From: DATBSL01 sp963729875
GTDB taxonomy: Bacteria > Acidobacteriota > Vicinamibacteria > Fen-336
Length of the DNA stretch: 64,000 nucleotides
Assembly: GCA_963729875.1 (NCBI GenBank)
Contig: CAVSPR010000006.1
Location: forward strand, 62,001-126,000
Direction: 5' to 3'
Positions within the stretch are counted from its first letter, which is position 1, and every line of letters begins with the position of its first letter. The notes below the pieces were generated by a model. That model saw nothing but the letters and a program-made list of their open reading frames with translations, was not told the DNA's origin and ran no database searches. Positions 8,701 to 16,489 of the stretch are shown piece by piece. A program made the translations under genes and the position numbers.

Positions 8701-9604
8701 TCGGGTGGTTGTGGGTCTCGACCTTCATCAGCGTGTGGGTGAGGTCGTCGCGGTAGACGTAGCGCCCGGTGGCGGGGTCCGCCATGAAGCGCCGCACGCG
8801 CCGGCCCTCCATGACCGCGGCGTTGTCCGAGTAGGCGCTGACCGTGCCCGCCGGGCTCGCCTTCTCCGTCTCCCGGATCATCTGGAAGAGCGAGAGCGGC
8901 TGCGGCTCGCCGTCCACGACCCAGGAGGCGTTGAAGATCTTGTGGCGGCAGTGCTCGGAGTTCGCCTGGGCGAACATCGTGAGCTCGACGTCGGTGGGGT
9001 TGCGGCCGCGCCCGGCGAAGAGGTCGAGCAGGTAGTCGACCTCGTCCGGGGCGAGGGCGAGGCCCATGGCCGCGTTGGCCTCCTCGATGGCGGCGCGGCC
9101 GCGGCCGACCACGTCGACCTCCGCGAGCGGCTTCGGGGCGACGTGGCGGAAGAGGAGGTCGGCCTGGTCGAGGGAGGTGAGGACCGCCTCGGTCATCCGG
9201 TCGTGGAGCACGGAAAGGGCGGCGGCCACGTCGCCGGGGTCGCCGTCCAGGTGGAAGGCGGTTCCCCGCTCGATCCGGCGGACGAGGGAGGCGAGGCCGC
9301 ACTGGCGGGCGATGTCGGTGGCCTTGGAGGACCACGGCGAGATCGTCCCGAGGCGCGGGGTCACGAGCAGCATCCGCCCCCGCAGCGCGGCCGGGGCGGG
9401 AGCCGGGAGGTCGGGCCCGTAGGTGAGCAGCCGCTCGAGCGTCGCCCGCTCGGCGGGGGAGGGGTCCCGCTCGGCCTCGACGAAGTGCCAGTGCTGGGTG
9501 GCTCGCACCGCCAGGCCCGGGCGCGCTTCCCGCAGCGAGGCGTTGAGCTTGTCGAGGCGGAAGCCGGAGAGCGCCGCGCCGCCGGCCAGCCTGAGGATCG
9601 CCAT
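5717..9604 (-). CDS. purL: Phosphoribosylformylglycinamidine synthase, long single-chain form
   Basis: This 1295-residue enzyme converts FGAR plus glutamine and ATP to FGAM in purine synthesis. Its length and layout match the proteobacterial/eukaryotic long PurL: an N-terminal PurS-like domain, two PurM-like ATP-binding halves and a C-terminal class I glutaminase. The glutaminase triad is intact: Cys1142 in GVCNGCQM, His1260 and Glu1262 in MPHPERV, at nearly the same positions as in E. coli. [20 protein letters not shown], which marks the FGAR site, is also present. Many bacteria, including most Gram-positives, use separate PurS/PurQ/PurL instead. The start ATG 9604 follows TAGAAT by only 9 bp, so the message is probably leaderless. 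No frameshift is seen over 3.9 kb. Confidence 0.97.
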   Translation of the reverse strand: [1295 protein letters not shown]

Positions 9605-9613
9605 GCGGGTGTG

Positions 9614-9619
9614 ATTCTA
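9614..9619 (-). promoter_or_regulatory. Candidate -10 element of purL
   Basis: TAGAAT on the minus strand, separated from the purL ATG by 9 bp. If used, it would give a transcript starting at or near the start codon. No riboswitch-like structure fits in the 63-bp divergent gap with larA. Confidence 0.45.
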
Positions 9620-9667
9620 TCGCGCTCCGCGTTGACCGCCCGGCCTGCGCGGCGTAGTTTTGGGCGG

Positions 9668-10979
9668 ATGAAGGTGCACCTTCAGTACGGGCGCGAGGGC
9701 CTCGACGTCGACATCCCGGGCGCGAGCGTGACGGTCGTGGAGCCGCGCTTCGTGCCCGGGCTCCCGGACGAGGCGGCGGCCTTCCGCGAGGCGGTGCGCC
9801 GTCCGATCGGCGCCCGGCCCCTGCGGGAGATCGTCCGGCCCTCGGACCGGGTTGCGGTGGTCATCCCGGACCTGACGCGGCCACTGCCCTCCGACCGGCT
9901 GCTGCCGTGGCTCTTCGAGGAGCTCGCCCACGTCCCGGCGGAGCGCTTCACGATCGTCAACGGCACCGGCTCGCACCGGGTCAACACCCCCGAGGAGCTG
10001 GCCTCGATGGTCGGCCGCGGGGTGGCGGACCGCTACCGGCTCGTCAACCACACGGCCCACGACCCCGCCACGATGGTCCCGGTGGGGAAGTCGGCCGACG
10101 GGGAGACGGTTTGCCTCAACCGGGAGTACGTGGAGGCCGACCGGCGGATCGTCCTCGGCTTCGTCGAGCCGCACTTCATGGCGGGCTTCTCCGGCGGGCT
10201 GCAAGGGCGTCTTCCCGGCGGTGGCCGACATCGCGTCGATCATGCGCTACCACGACGCGCGGACGATCGGCGACCGCCGCAGCACCTGGGGGCTCCTCGA
10301 GGGCAACCCGACGCAGGCGATCATCCGCCACAACGGCTCGCTCGTGCCCCTCGACTTCTGCGTGAACGTGACGCTGAACCGGCGGAGGGAGATCACACGG
10401 TTCTTCTGCGGGCATCCGATCGCGGCCCACGAGGCGGCCTGCGCCTTCTCGCGGGAGACGGCGATGGTGGCCTGCCCGCGTCCCTTCCCGGTCGTGGTGA
10501 CCACGAACAGCGGCTACCCGCTGGACCAGAACCTCTACCAGACGGTGAAGGGCATGTCGGCGGCGGCGCAGATCGTGGAGCCCGGGGGCTACATCGCGAC
10601 CGCCGCGCGGTGCGACGACGGCTTCCCCGAGCACGGCAACTTCAAGAAGCTGCTGTTCGACCACGAGTCGCCCCGCGCCCTCCTCGACACGATCGAGGCC
10701 CCGGGCTTCTCCCTCTACGACCAGTGGGAGGCGCAGCTGCTGGCCCTCATCCGCCTCAAGGCGCGGGTGGGCCTGCGGAGCGAGCTGCCGGCGGACGAGG
10801 TGCGGCGGGCGTACCTCGAGCCGATCGAGGACGTGGGCGCGGCGGTGGCGCGCGAGCTCGAGCGGATCGGGAGGGAGGCGCCGGTAGCCGTTCTGCCGGA
10901 GGGCCCGCAGACGATACCCTACGTGAGCGGCGAGGGCGCCGAAGACCATTCCGGCCCCGGTGCAGGAGCATCACGATGA
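9668..10979 (+). CDS. LarA-like nickel-pincer racemase family protein (frameshifted)
   Basis: The protein belongs to the DUF2088/LarA family, whose founder, lactate racemase, carries a covalently bound nickel-pincer nucleotide. The first 176 codons read in one frame and the rest in another. One surplus G in GGG at 10196-10198 breaks the frame exactly in the family signature: the corrected reading is EPHFMAGFSGGCKGVFP, with the cofactor-binding Lys. Other expected residues are present, such as the His in NGTGSHRVNTPEE. The corrected length is about 436 residues, normal for LarA. No LarB, LarC or LarE maturation genes are in view, so the substrate may differ from lactate. The 3' end overlaps corA in ATGA (10976-10979). 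A sequencing indel is the simplest explanation. Confidence 0.8.
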
Positions 10980-12211
10980 CCGACGACGACAGCAGCGACG
11001 CGCCCCCGGAGAGGATCGACGCGGACCCCCCGGAGCGGCCGGCGGAGCCGGGCGCGCCGGCCGAGGACCGCCCCGCCCCGCGCCGGGGGCGCAAGGGGCC
11101 GCCCAAGGGGAAGCGGGGGCTCCGCCTGCCGCGCCGGTTCCAGAAGGCGAGGCCGGGCTCGGCCCCGGGCATCGAGCCGCACGAGCTCGTCGCCGTCCCC
11201 GGCAAGCCGGTCTCCGTCCGCATCACCTGCATCGACTTCTCGCCGGAGCAGGCCGTCTTCGAGGACGTCCAGGACCTGCCCGCCTTCATCGGCCTTCACC
11301 GGCCGGAATGGTCGGCGGTGCGCTGGATCAACGTGGACGGCCTCGGGGACCTGGGGGTCATCCGGGCCCTGGCCGAGAAGTACCACCTGCACCCCCTCGC
11401 CGTCGAGGACGTGCTCCACGTCCCCCAGCGCCCGAAGGTGCAGGCCTACGAGGAGGACGCGGGCTTCCAGGCCCGCCTGTTCATCATCGTCAAGGAGCTG
11501 GAGCTGCGGGAGAGCCTCCTCCACACGGAGCAGGTGAGCATCTTCGTCGGCCACAAGACGGTCCTGACCTTCCAGGAGACCCCGGGCGACGTGTGGGATC
11601 CCATCCGCCAGCGGATCCGCACGCTGGGGTCGCAGCTGCGACGCAACGACGCGAGCTTCCTGGCGTACTCGCTGATCGACGCGGTCGTGGACGAGGCCTT
11701 CCCGATCCTGGAGCAGTTCGGCGACCGCCTCGAGGAGCTGGAGAACCGCGTCCTCCAGCACCCGGGCCCGGACACCATCCAGGAGATCCACCGGGTGAAG
11801 CGGGAGCTGCTCCTCGTGCGGCGGGCGCTGTGGCCGATGCGGGAGGTCCTCAGCAAGATGCAGCGCGAGCCCCACGAGTGCTTCTCGGAGCTGACCCAGA
11901 CGTACATGCGCGACGTCTACGACCACGCGGTGCAGGCGATCGACATCGTCGAGACCTACCGCGAGGTGGCGACGGGCCTCACCGAGACCTACATGACCGC
12001 GATGAGCAACCGCATGAACGAGATCATGAAGGTGCTCACGATCATGGGCACGATCTTCATCCCCCTGACCTTCTTCGCCGGGGTCTACGGGATGAACTTC
12101 CACCACTTCCCGGAGCTCGACTGGCCGTACGCCTACCCGCTGTTCTGGGCGATCTGCCTCGCCACCGCGGGCGGGATGCTCGCCTGGTTCCGCCGCCGCG
12201 GCTGGCTCTAG
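10976..12211 (+). CDS. corA: CorA-family Mg2+/Co2+ transporter
   Basis: A 411-residue CorA protein. An unusually long, basic and proline-rich N-terminal tail (about residues 1-75, with RRGRKGPPKGKRG) precedes the usual cytoplasmic funnel domain. The long stalk helix region contains RVKRELLLVRRALWPMREVL. Two C-terminal membrane spans enclose the signature loop YGMN (FFAGVYGMNFHHFPELDW). CorA pentamers pass Mg2+, Co2+ and sometimes Ni2+ into the cell. The ATG overlaps the stop of the LarA-like gene, which implies translational coupling. Since LarA enzymes depend on nickel, a metal-supply link is possible but only inferred. It ends 26 bp from the convergent C45 hydrolase. Confidence 0.93.
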   Translation: MTDDDSSDAPPERIDADPPERPAEPGAPAEDRPAPRRGRKGPPKGKRGLRLPRRFQKARPGSAPGIEPHELVAVPGKPVSVRITCIDFSPEQAVFEDVQDLPAFIGLHRPEWSAVRWINVDGLGDLGVIRALAEKYHLHPLAVEDVLHVPQRPKVQAYEEDAGFQARLFIIVKELELRESLLHTEQVSIFVGHKTVLTFQETPGDVWDPIRQRIRTLGSQLRRNDASFLAYSLIDAVVDEAFPILEQFGDRLEELENRVLQHPGPDTIQEIHRVKRELLLVRRALWPMREVLSKMQREPHECFSELTQTYMRDVYDHAVQAIDIVETYREVATGLTETYMTAMSNRMNEIMKVLTIMGTIFIPLTFFAGVYGMNFHHFPELDWPYAYPLFWAICLATAGGMLAWFRRRGWL

Positions 12212-12236
12212 GCGGAAGCGTCCCCGGCGGATGCGG

Positions 12237-13628
12237 CTAGGGGGCCTCGAAGAGCGTCCACGGCGAGGCCTCGAGGTCCCGCATGAGCGGCTTCGCCCAG
12301 GCGTAGTCGGGGTGCGCCGCGAGGTGCGGGTCGGCCCGGTAGTCGGTGCCGCAGGGGTGGCCCATGGCGGCCTCGAGCGCCATCCGACGGGCCATCGCCG
12401 CGTCCGCGACCTTCGACTGCACCGTGCCCGCGGGGCCCCAGGCCGCGAACCAGTCGCCCATGCCGCGGGGGGAGAGGTCCACGTGACCGCACAGGCTGCG
12501 CTCGCTCGGGGCGTTCTCCTTCCTCTCGTAGGCGTCGTAGTGGTCGCTCAGGTAGCGCTTCGCGAAGGCCACGTCGATCTTCCCCTCGTTCGCCTTCAGC
12601 ATCTGCTCCGCGCGCACCCTTCGGGCGTTGGCGCTCAGCGAGGGGTCGTCGAGCTTGAACTTCGTCTCCTCGGCGGCGAGCTTCGGGCTCACGGGGAAGT
12701 TGGCGCCGGCGAACCAGCCGTCCTTCGTCCGCTCGAGCGTCACGTTCTTCAGGCCCAGCTCGAGGCGCGCGATCTCGCCGGTGTTCATGTCGGCCACGAG
12801 CCAGGCGTTCGCGTAGCCGCCGTTGTTGCCCTCGCGCATGATGCGGTCGAAGTCGTCGATCGTGGCCGCGTACTGCATGGCCTTGCGGGCGCGGACGAAC
12901 TCCGGGACGCCGGCCGGGGTCGAAGCCCTTGAAGCCCGTGATCGTGGTCTCCGTGATCGCGAGGCCGGCGGAGTTGACCCCGAAGTCGTCACCGCTGTGG
13001 ATGAGGCCGGGCATGCCGTCCATGAGGATGCGGTGCCCGCCGCGGGCCGGATGTCGAAGATCACGTTCCAGCGCGAGCCCTCGAGGTAGCCGGACCAGTT
13101 GTTGTGGGCGATGACGGGCCGGCCGTCGCGCGTGAAGCGGCCGGTGGCGACGAACGCGCTGCACTTGTCGGGGGCGCCGGAGCGGCCGTCCTTGTCGAGG
13201 GTCGCCGTGTAGTAGCCGAACTCGATGTTCGCGTTCAGCGCGACGACGTCCCACAGGTCGAGCTTCACCCCGGCGGCCGTCGCGCCGTCGGCGATGCCCT
13301 GCATCTCCTGGCGGTACTCGGCGTCCACCCGCGGCCAGAAGACGGTCTCCGCGGCCTTGCGGTAGAACGCCCAGTCGCGCTTGCCGTCGTGGGTGAGCGA
13401 GAGCCGGGCCACCGCCACCGCGTCCGCGATCTCCGCGGCGAGGAGCGACCCGTGCTGGTAGCCGACGTCGGACGGGGTGCCCTGGAGGCGGACGGTGATC
13501 CAGCCGTTGCGGGCCCCGCGGGACGAACCCTGCAGGCGCGGGCTCTCGGCGGCCGGGGCGGCGGACCCGAGGCCGACGAGAAGGGCGGCCACGGACAGTA
13601 CGACGACGGGGCGACGGCGCACCTGCAT
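12237..13628 (-). CDS. Exported C45-type Ntn-hydrolase / acyltransferase-like protein (two compensating frameshifts)
   Basis: About 463 residues from ATG 13628, which has a strong AGGAGG site 5 bp upstream. A signal peptide (RRRPVVVLSVAALLVGLGSA) leads into a protein of the C45 acyltransferase/phospholipase-B-like Ntn group. The likely autocatalytic nucleophile is Cys156 in DKCSAFVATGRFTRDG, followed by VIAHNNW. A base is missing near 13036-13046 and one is surplus in GGGG at 12916-12919. The open frame survives, but about 40 residues between them read as nonsense. In the other frame that stretch is good family sequence (DGMPGLIHSGDDFGVNSAGL). Paired errors of this kind argue for sequencing mistakes. 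Function: probably cleavage of an amide or ester outside the cytoplasm; substrate unknown. Confidence 0.75.
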   Translation of the reverse strand: MQVRRRPVVVLSVAALLVGLGSAAPAAESPRLQGSSRGARNGWITVRLQGTPSDVGYQHGSLLAAEIADAVAVARLSLTHDGKRDWAFYRKAAETVFWPRVDAEYRQEMQGIADGATAAGVKLDLWDVVALNANIEFGYYTATLDKDGRSGAPDKCSAFVATGRFTRDGRPVIAHNNWSGYLEGSRWNVIFDIRPAAGTASSWTACPASSTAVTTSGSTPPASRSRRPRSRASRASTPAGVPEFVRARKAMQYAATIDDFDRIMREGNNGGYANAWLVADMNTGEIARLELGLKNVTLERTKDGWFAGANFPVSPKLAAEETKFKLDDPSLSANARRVRAEQMLKANEGKIDVAFAKRYLSDHYDAYERKENAPSERSLCGHVDLSPRGMGDWFAAWGPAGTVQSKVADAAMARRMALEAAMGHPCGTDYRADPHLAAHPDYAWAKPLMRDLEASPWTLFEAP

Positions 13629-13700
13629 TCGAGCCTCCTCGTGGAACGCGGGGTGCATCATCTCACGTTGGTGCTAGCCTGAACGCTGCGGAGGACGGAC

Positions 13701-14081
13701 ATGGCGAAGGGAACGGCGTGGGAGACGTTGAAGGGCCAGGGCGGCCAGCTCGTCGACGAGGTCAAGCGGCTCGTCCACGAGGGCAACGTCCGCCGGGTCA
13801 TCGTGCGGCAGAGGGACCGGGTGGTGGCGGAGTTCCCCCTGACGGTGGGCGTCGTGGGCGCCCTGGCCGCGCCGGCGGTGGCCGCGATCGGGGCGCTCGT
13901 GGCGCTGCTCGCCGACTGCCGGATCGACGTGGAGCGCGAGGCCGCGGGGCGGTCGGCCCGCAAGCCGGCCCCGCGGAAGGCGGCTCTGCGGCGGGGCAGG
14001 GAGAGAAGGCTCGATGAGACCTTCGGGGGGGCCTTCCTGACGCCGGGGGGCTTCGCGCCCCCCGGACCCCCCCGTGACTAG
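13701..14081 (+). CDS. DUF4342-family small protein
   Basis: A 126-residue protein. The first 75 residues match the DUF4342 pattern: a short amphipathic start, GNVRRVIVRQRDRVVAEFPL, then a hydrophobic hairpin-like stretch (TVGVVGALAAPAVAAIGALVAL). The family has no known function and often occurs beside stress or kinase genes. The C-terminal 40 residues are basic and low-complexity, and their coding sequence contains a strong GC hairpin, so the natural protein may end differently in relatives. The stop overlaps the convergent kinase stop by 4 bp. Confidence 0.7.
   Translation: MAKGTAWETLKGQGGQLVDEVKRLVHEGNVRRVIVRQRDRVVAEFPLTVGVVGALAAPAVAAIGALVALLADCRIDVEREAAGRSARKPAPRKAALRRGRERRLDETFGGAFLTPGGFAPPGPPRD
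14043..14065. terminator. Candidate bidirectional transcription terminator hairpin
   Basis: A 9-bp GC stem (CCGGGGGGC, 14043-14051, with GCCCCCCGG, 14057-14065) encloses a TTCGC loop. It lies between two convergent genes, inside the last codons of the DUF4342 gene. No U-tract follows, so Rho-independent activity is uncertain. Confidence 0.4.
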
Positions 14082-16459
14082 GTCCCGAGGAGGGCCGGCC
14101 CTCCGGCCTCCCGGAAGGCGCGCTCCGCCTCGTCGCGGGCGCTCCCTGCCCGCTCGACGAGGGAGTCCCACGTCGCCGAGCCGCGGAGGGGCTCCAGCCA
14201 CGGGTGCACCCGCAGGGCCTCGGGGACGGTGAACCCGCGCTCGACGCACGCGACGAGGGTGGGGAGGGCGAGCGCCGTGTCGCCGACCCGCGCCTGGCAG
14301 GCCCCGTACATGAACAGGGCCTCGGGGTCCATGTGGTTGGCGGTGAGCTCGGCGAAGCGCTCGGCGGCGTCCGGGCTGCGGTCGACGAGGGCGCCGAGGG
14401 CCCGGAGGATCGCCGCGAACACCGGCACCTGGGCCGTGATCGGGGACCCGTGCAGGCTCCGGCGGGCCTCGTCCTGGCGCCCCAGGGCCTCGAGGGCCAT
14501 GGTCCTCAGCTCGGAGTCCCCCGCGTCCGACGTCTCCGCGAGGACCTTCGCCATGTCTCCCCGGGCCCACCACGTGTAGACGACGCTCGTCGAGATGTGC
14601 GGGTCGAGCCGCCGCGCCTCGCGGTGGGCCGCCTCGGAGGCCTCGAGGAGGCCGCAGTACCGGCAGGCGTGGACGAGGCCGGCGAAGATCTCGGGGTCGT
14701 TGCGGGTCGAGCGCGCGAGCCCGAGCAGGCGGACCAGGGCGTCGCGGGCGTGGCCCGTCTCCGCCTCGCGGTGCGCGAAGAGCTTGTGGGCGACCGACAG
14801 CCCGGGGTCGAGCTCGAGGGCGCGCCGGTAGGCCTCGTCGGCGCGGGCGAGGTTCTCCTCGGGGCGGTCGAGGTAGTACTTGGCGAGCAGGCGGTGGCAG
14901 CGGCCCAGGCTGGCCCAGGCGGGAGCGAACGACGGGTCCTCGTCCACGCACTGGCGGTAGAGGTCCCGGGCCACGGCCACGTGCGACCAGTCGCGCACGA
15001 CCTCGTTCGCGCGGAGGAAGAACTCGTAGGCCCGGGCGCTGGCCGGCGTCCCGCGCCGCCTCCCCTCGCGCTCGGAGAGCGAGGGCGAGAGCGACTGGAC
15101 GATGCGCCGCGCGAGCTCGTCCTGCAGGCGGAAGACGTCGCCGAGCGGGACCTGGAGGGTCTGCGAGGAGACGAGCGTCCCCGCCGGCGCCTCCACGAGC
15201 TGGGCCGTCGCCCGCAGCTGCTCGCCCGCGCGGAGCAGGGTACCCATCACGACCCGGTCGACGTCCGCCTGGGCGGCCAGGGCCTTGAGGTCCGGCGCCT
15301 CGGTGGCGAAGCGCGCGGCGGCCGCGCTCGAGCGGATCACCACCGACGGCAGCCCGGCGAGCGAGGCGGCGACCGCGTCGGCGAGAGCGAAGGACAGGAA
15401 GTCGATCTCCGGGTCGGGCCGCAGCAGGCGGAAGGGCAGCACGACCAGGCGGGTCAGCGGCCGCGCCACGGAGGTGGCGGTCGGCGTCTCCCCCGCCGCG
15501 ATCTGGGCCAGCTCCGCCGCCATCTCCGAGGCGGACCCGGGGCGGTCGGCGGGGCGCTTGGCGAGCGCGCGGCGGAGGAGGCGGTCGAGGGCGACGACGG
15601 CCGTGTCGCCCGCGAGCGCCGGCGGCTGCTCGTGCAGGGTGGCGGAGAGGACCTCCACGACCGTCGCGCCCAGGAAGGCCGGTCGCCCCGAGACCGCCTC
15701 GTACAGGATCGCGGCGGCCGAGAAGAGGTCGGTCCGCGCGTCCACCTCGTGGCCGAGGACCTGCTCGGGCGCCATGTAGCGCGGCGTGCCCACCAGGAGA
15801 CCCGGCCGCGTGAGCTCCGTGCCGGCCTCGATCGACTGCGTCAGGTCCTTCGGGAGCGGCCGCGCCAGGCCGAAGTCGAGGAGCTTGACGCCGTGCGGGG
15901 TGAGGAAGGCGTTCGAGGGCTTGAGGTCGCGGTGGACGACGCCCGTCGCGTGCAGCGCCTCGAGGGCGGAGAGGATTCCCCGGCCGAGGCCGATCGCCTC
16001 GGCCACGGGCACGGGCCCGCGGGCGAGCCGGTCCGCGAGGGGCTCGCCCTCGAGGAGCTCCATCGCGATGAAGAGCTGTCCTTCGTCCTCGCCGATCTCG
16101 TAGACCTGGCACACGTTCGGGTGGTTGACCGCGGCCGCGGCCCGGGCCTCCCGGCGGAATCGCTTGCGGGCCGACTCGTCGGCCTCGGCGATGACCTTGA
16201 CCGCGACCGTCCGGCCGAGGCTCTCGTCCTCGGCGGCGAAGACGACGCCCATGCCGCCCTGGCCGAGGCGGCGGAGGACCCGGTAGCGCCCGAGCCTCGT
16301 CGGCTCGCCCGGACGGGGCGTCTCGCCCCGCAGCCCGCTTCGATCGGCCGACCGCCTCCCGGGGGCGAGGCCGTCGAGGAGACGGCGCAGCACACCCTTG
16401 CGTGAAGAGCCTCCGGAGAGCGGAGGCGTCCTGGCCCCGGGGTCGTCGTCCTCGTGCAT
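14078..16459 (-). CDS. Cytoplasmic Ser/Thr protein kinase with TolB-like and TPR regions
   Basis: A 793-residue PknB-type kinase. A 50-residue polar leader precedes the kinase domain (about 57-320): glycine loop LGQGGMGVVF, Lys88, HRDLKPSN 176-183 and DFG 195-197, all intact. No membrane span follows. Residues about 340-470 resemble the TolB-like/FlgO-like fold that other kinases here carry, with the VVLPFRLL and LADAVAASLAGL pattern. The C-terminal half consists of degenerate TPRs (WASLGRCHRLLAKYYLD and RADEAYRRALELDPG are good copies). The gene lies 30 bp behind the phosphofructokinase gene on the same strand. It also has its own TATACT hexamer at 16479-16484. Its targets are unknown; glycolytic enzymes are a reasonable guess only from position. 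Confidence 0.88.
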   Translation of the reverse strand: MHEDDDPGARTPPLSGGSSRKGVLRRLLDGLAPGRRSADRSGLRGETPRPGEPTRLGRYRVLRRLGQGGMGVVFAAEDESLGRTVAVKVIAEADESARKRFRREARAAAAVNHPNVCQVYEIGEDEGQLFIAMELLEGEPLADRLARGPVPVAEAIGLGRGILSALEALHATGVVHRDLKPSNAFLTPHGVKLLDFGLARPLPKDLTQSIEAGTELTRPGLLVGTPRYMAPEQVLGHEVDARTDLFSAAAILYEAVSGRPAFLGATVVEVLSATLHEQPPALAGDTAVVALDRLLRRALAKRPADRPGSASEMAAELAQIAAGETPTATSVARPLTRLVVLPFRLLRPDPEIDFLSFALADAVAASLAGLPSVVIRSSAAAARFATEAPDLKALAAQADVDRVVMGTLLRAGEQLRATAQLVEAPAGTLVSSQTLQVPLGDVFRLQDELARRIVQSLSPSLSEREGRRRGTPASARAYEFFLRANEVVRDWSHVAVARDLYRQCVDEDPSFAPAWASLGRCHRLLAKYYLDRPEENLARADEAYRRALELDPGLSVAHKLFAHREAETGHARDALVRLLGLARSTRNDPEIFAGLVHACRYCGLLEASEAAHREARRLDPHISTSVVYTWWARGDMAKVLAETSDAGDSELRTMALEALGRQDEARRSLHGSPITAQVPVFAAILRALGALVDRSPDAAERFAELTANHMDPEALFMYGACQARVGDTALALPTLVACVERGFTVPEALRVHPWLEPLRGSATWDSLVERAGSARDEAERAFREAGGPALLGT

Positions 16460-16478
16460 GATGGGAAAGGTTGCCGCC

Positions 16479-16484
16479 AGTATA
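16479..16484 (-). promoter_or_regulatory. Candidate -10 element of the TolB-TPR kinase gene
   Basis: TATACT on the minus strand, 19 bp upstream of the kinase ATG at 16459 and overlapping the gap and 3' end of the phosphofructokinase gene. It could allow transcription separate from the upstream operon. Confidence 0.35.
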
Positions 16485-16489
16485 GCGCC

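Noticed and set aside
5405..10970. A continuous plus-strand reading frame of more than 1800 codons antisense to purL and into corA
   Set aside because: Composition is typical of antisense GC-rich DNA (Arg/Gly/Ala/His repeats). The real products are PurL on the minus strand, the LarA-like protein and CorA; only the last part of the frame (from 10976) is genuine.
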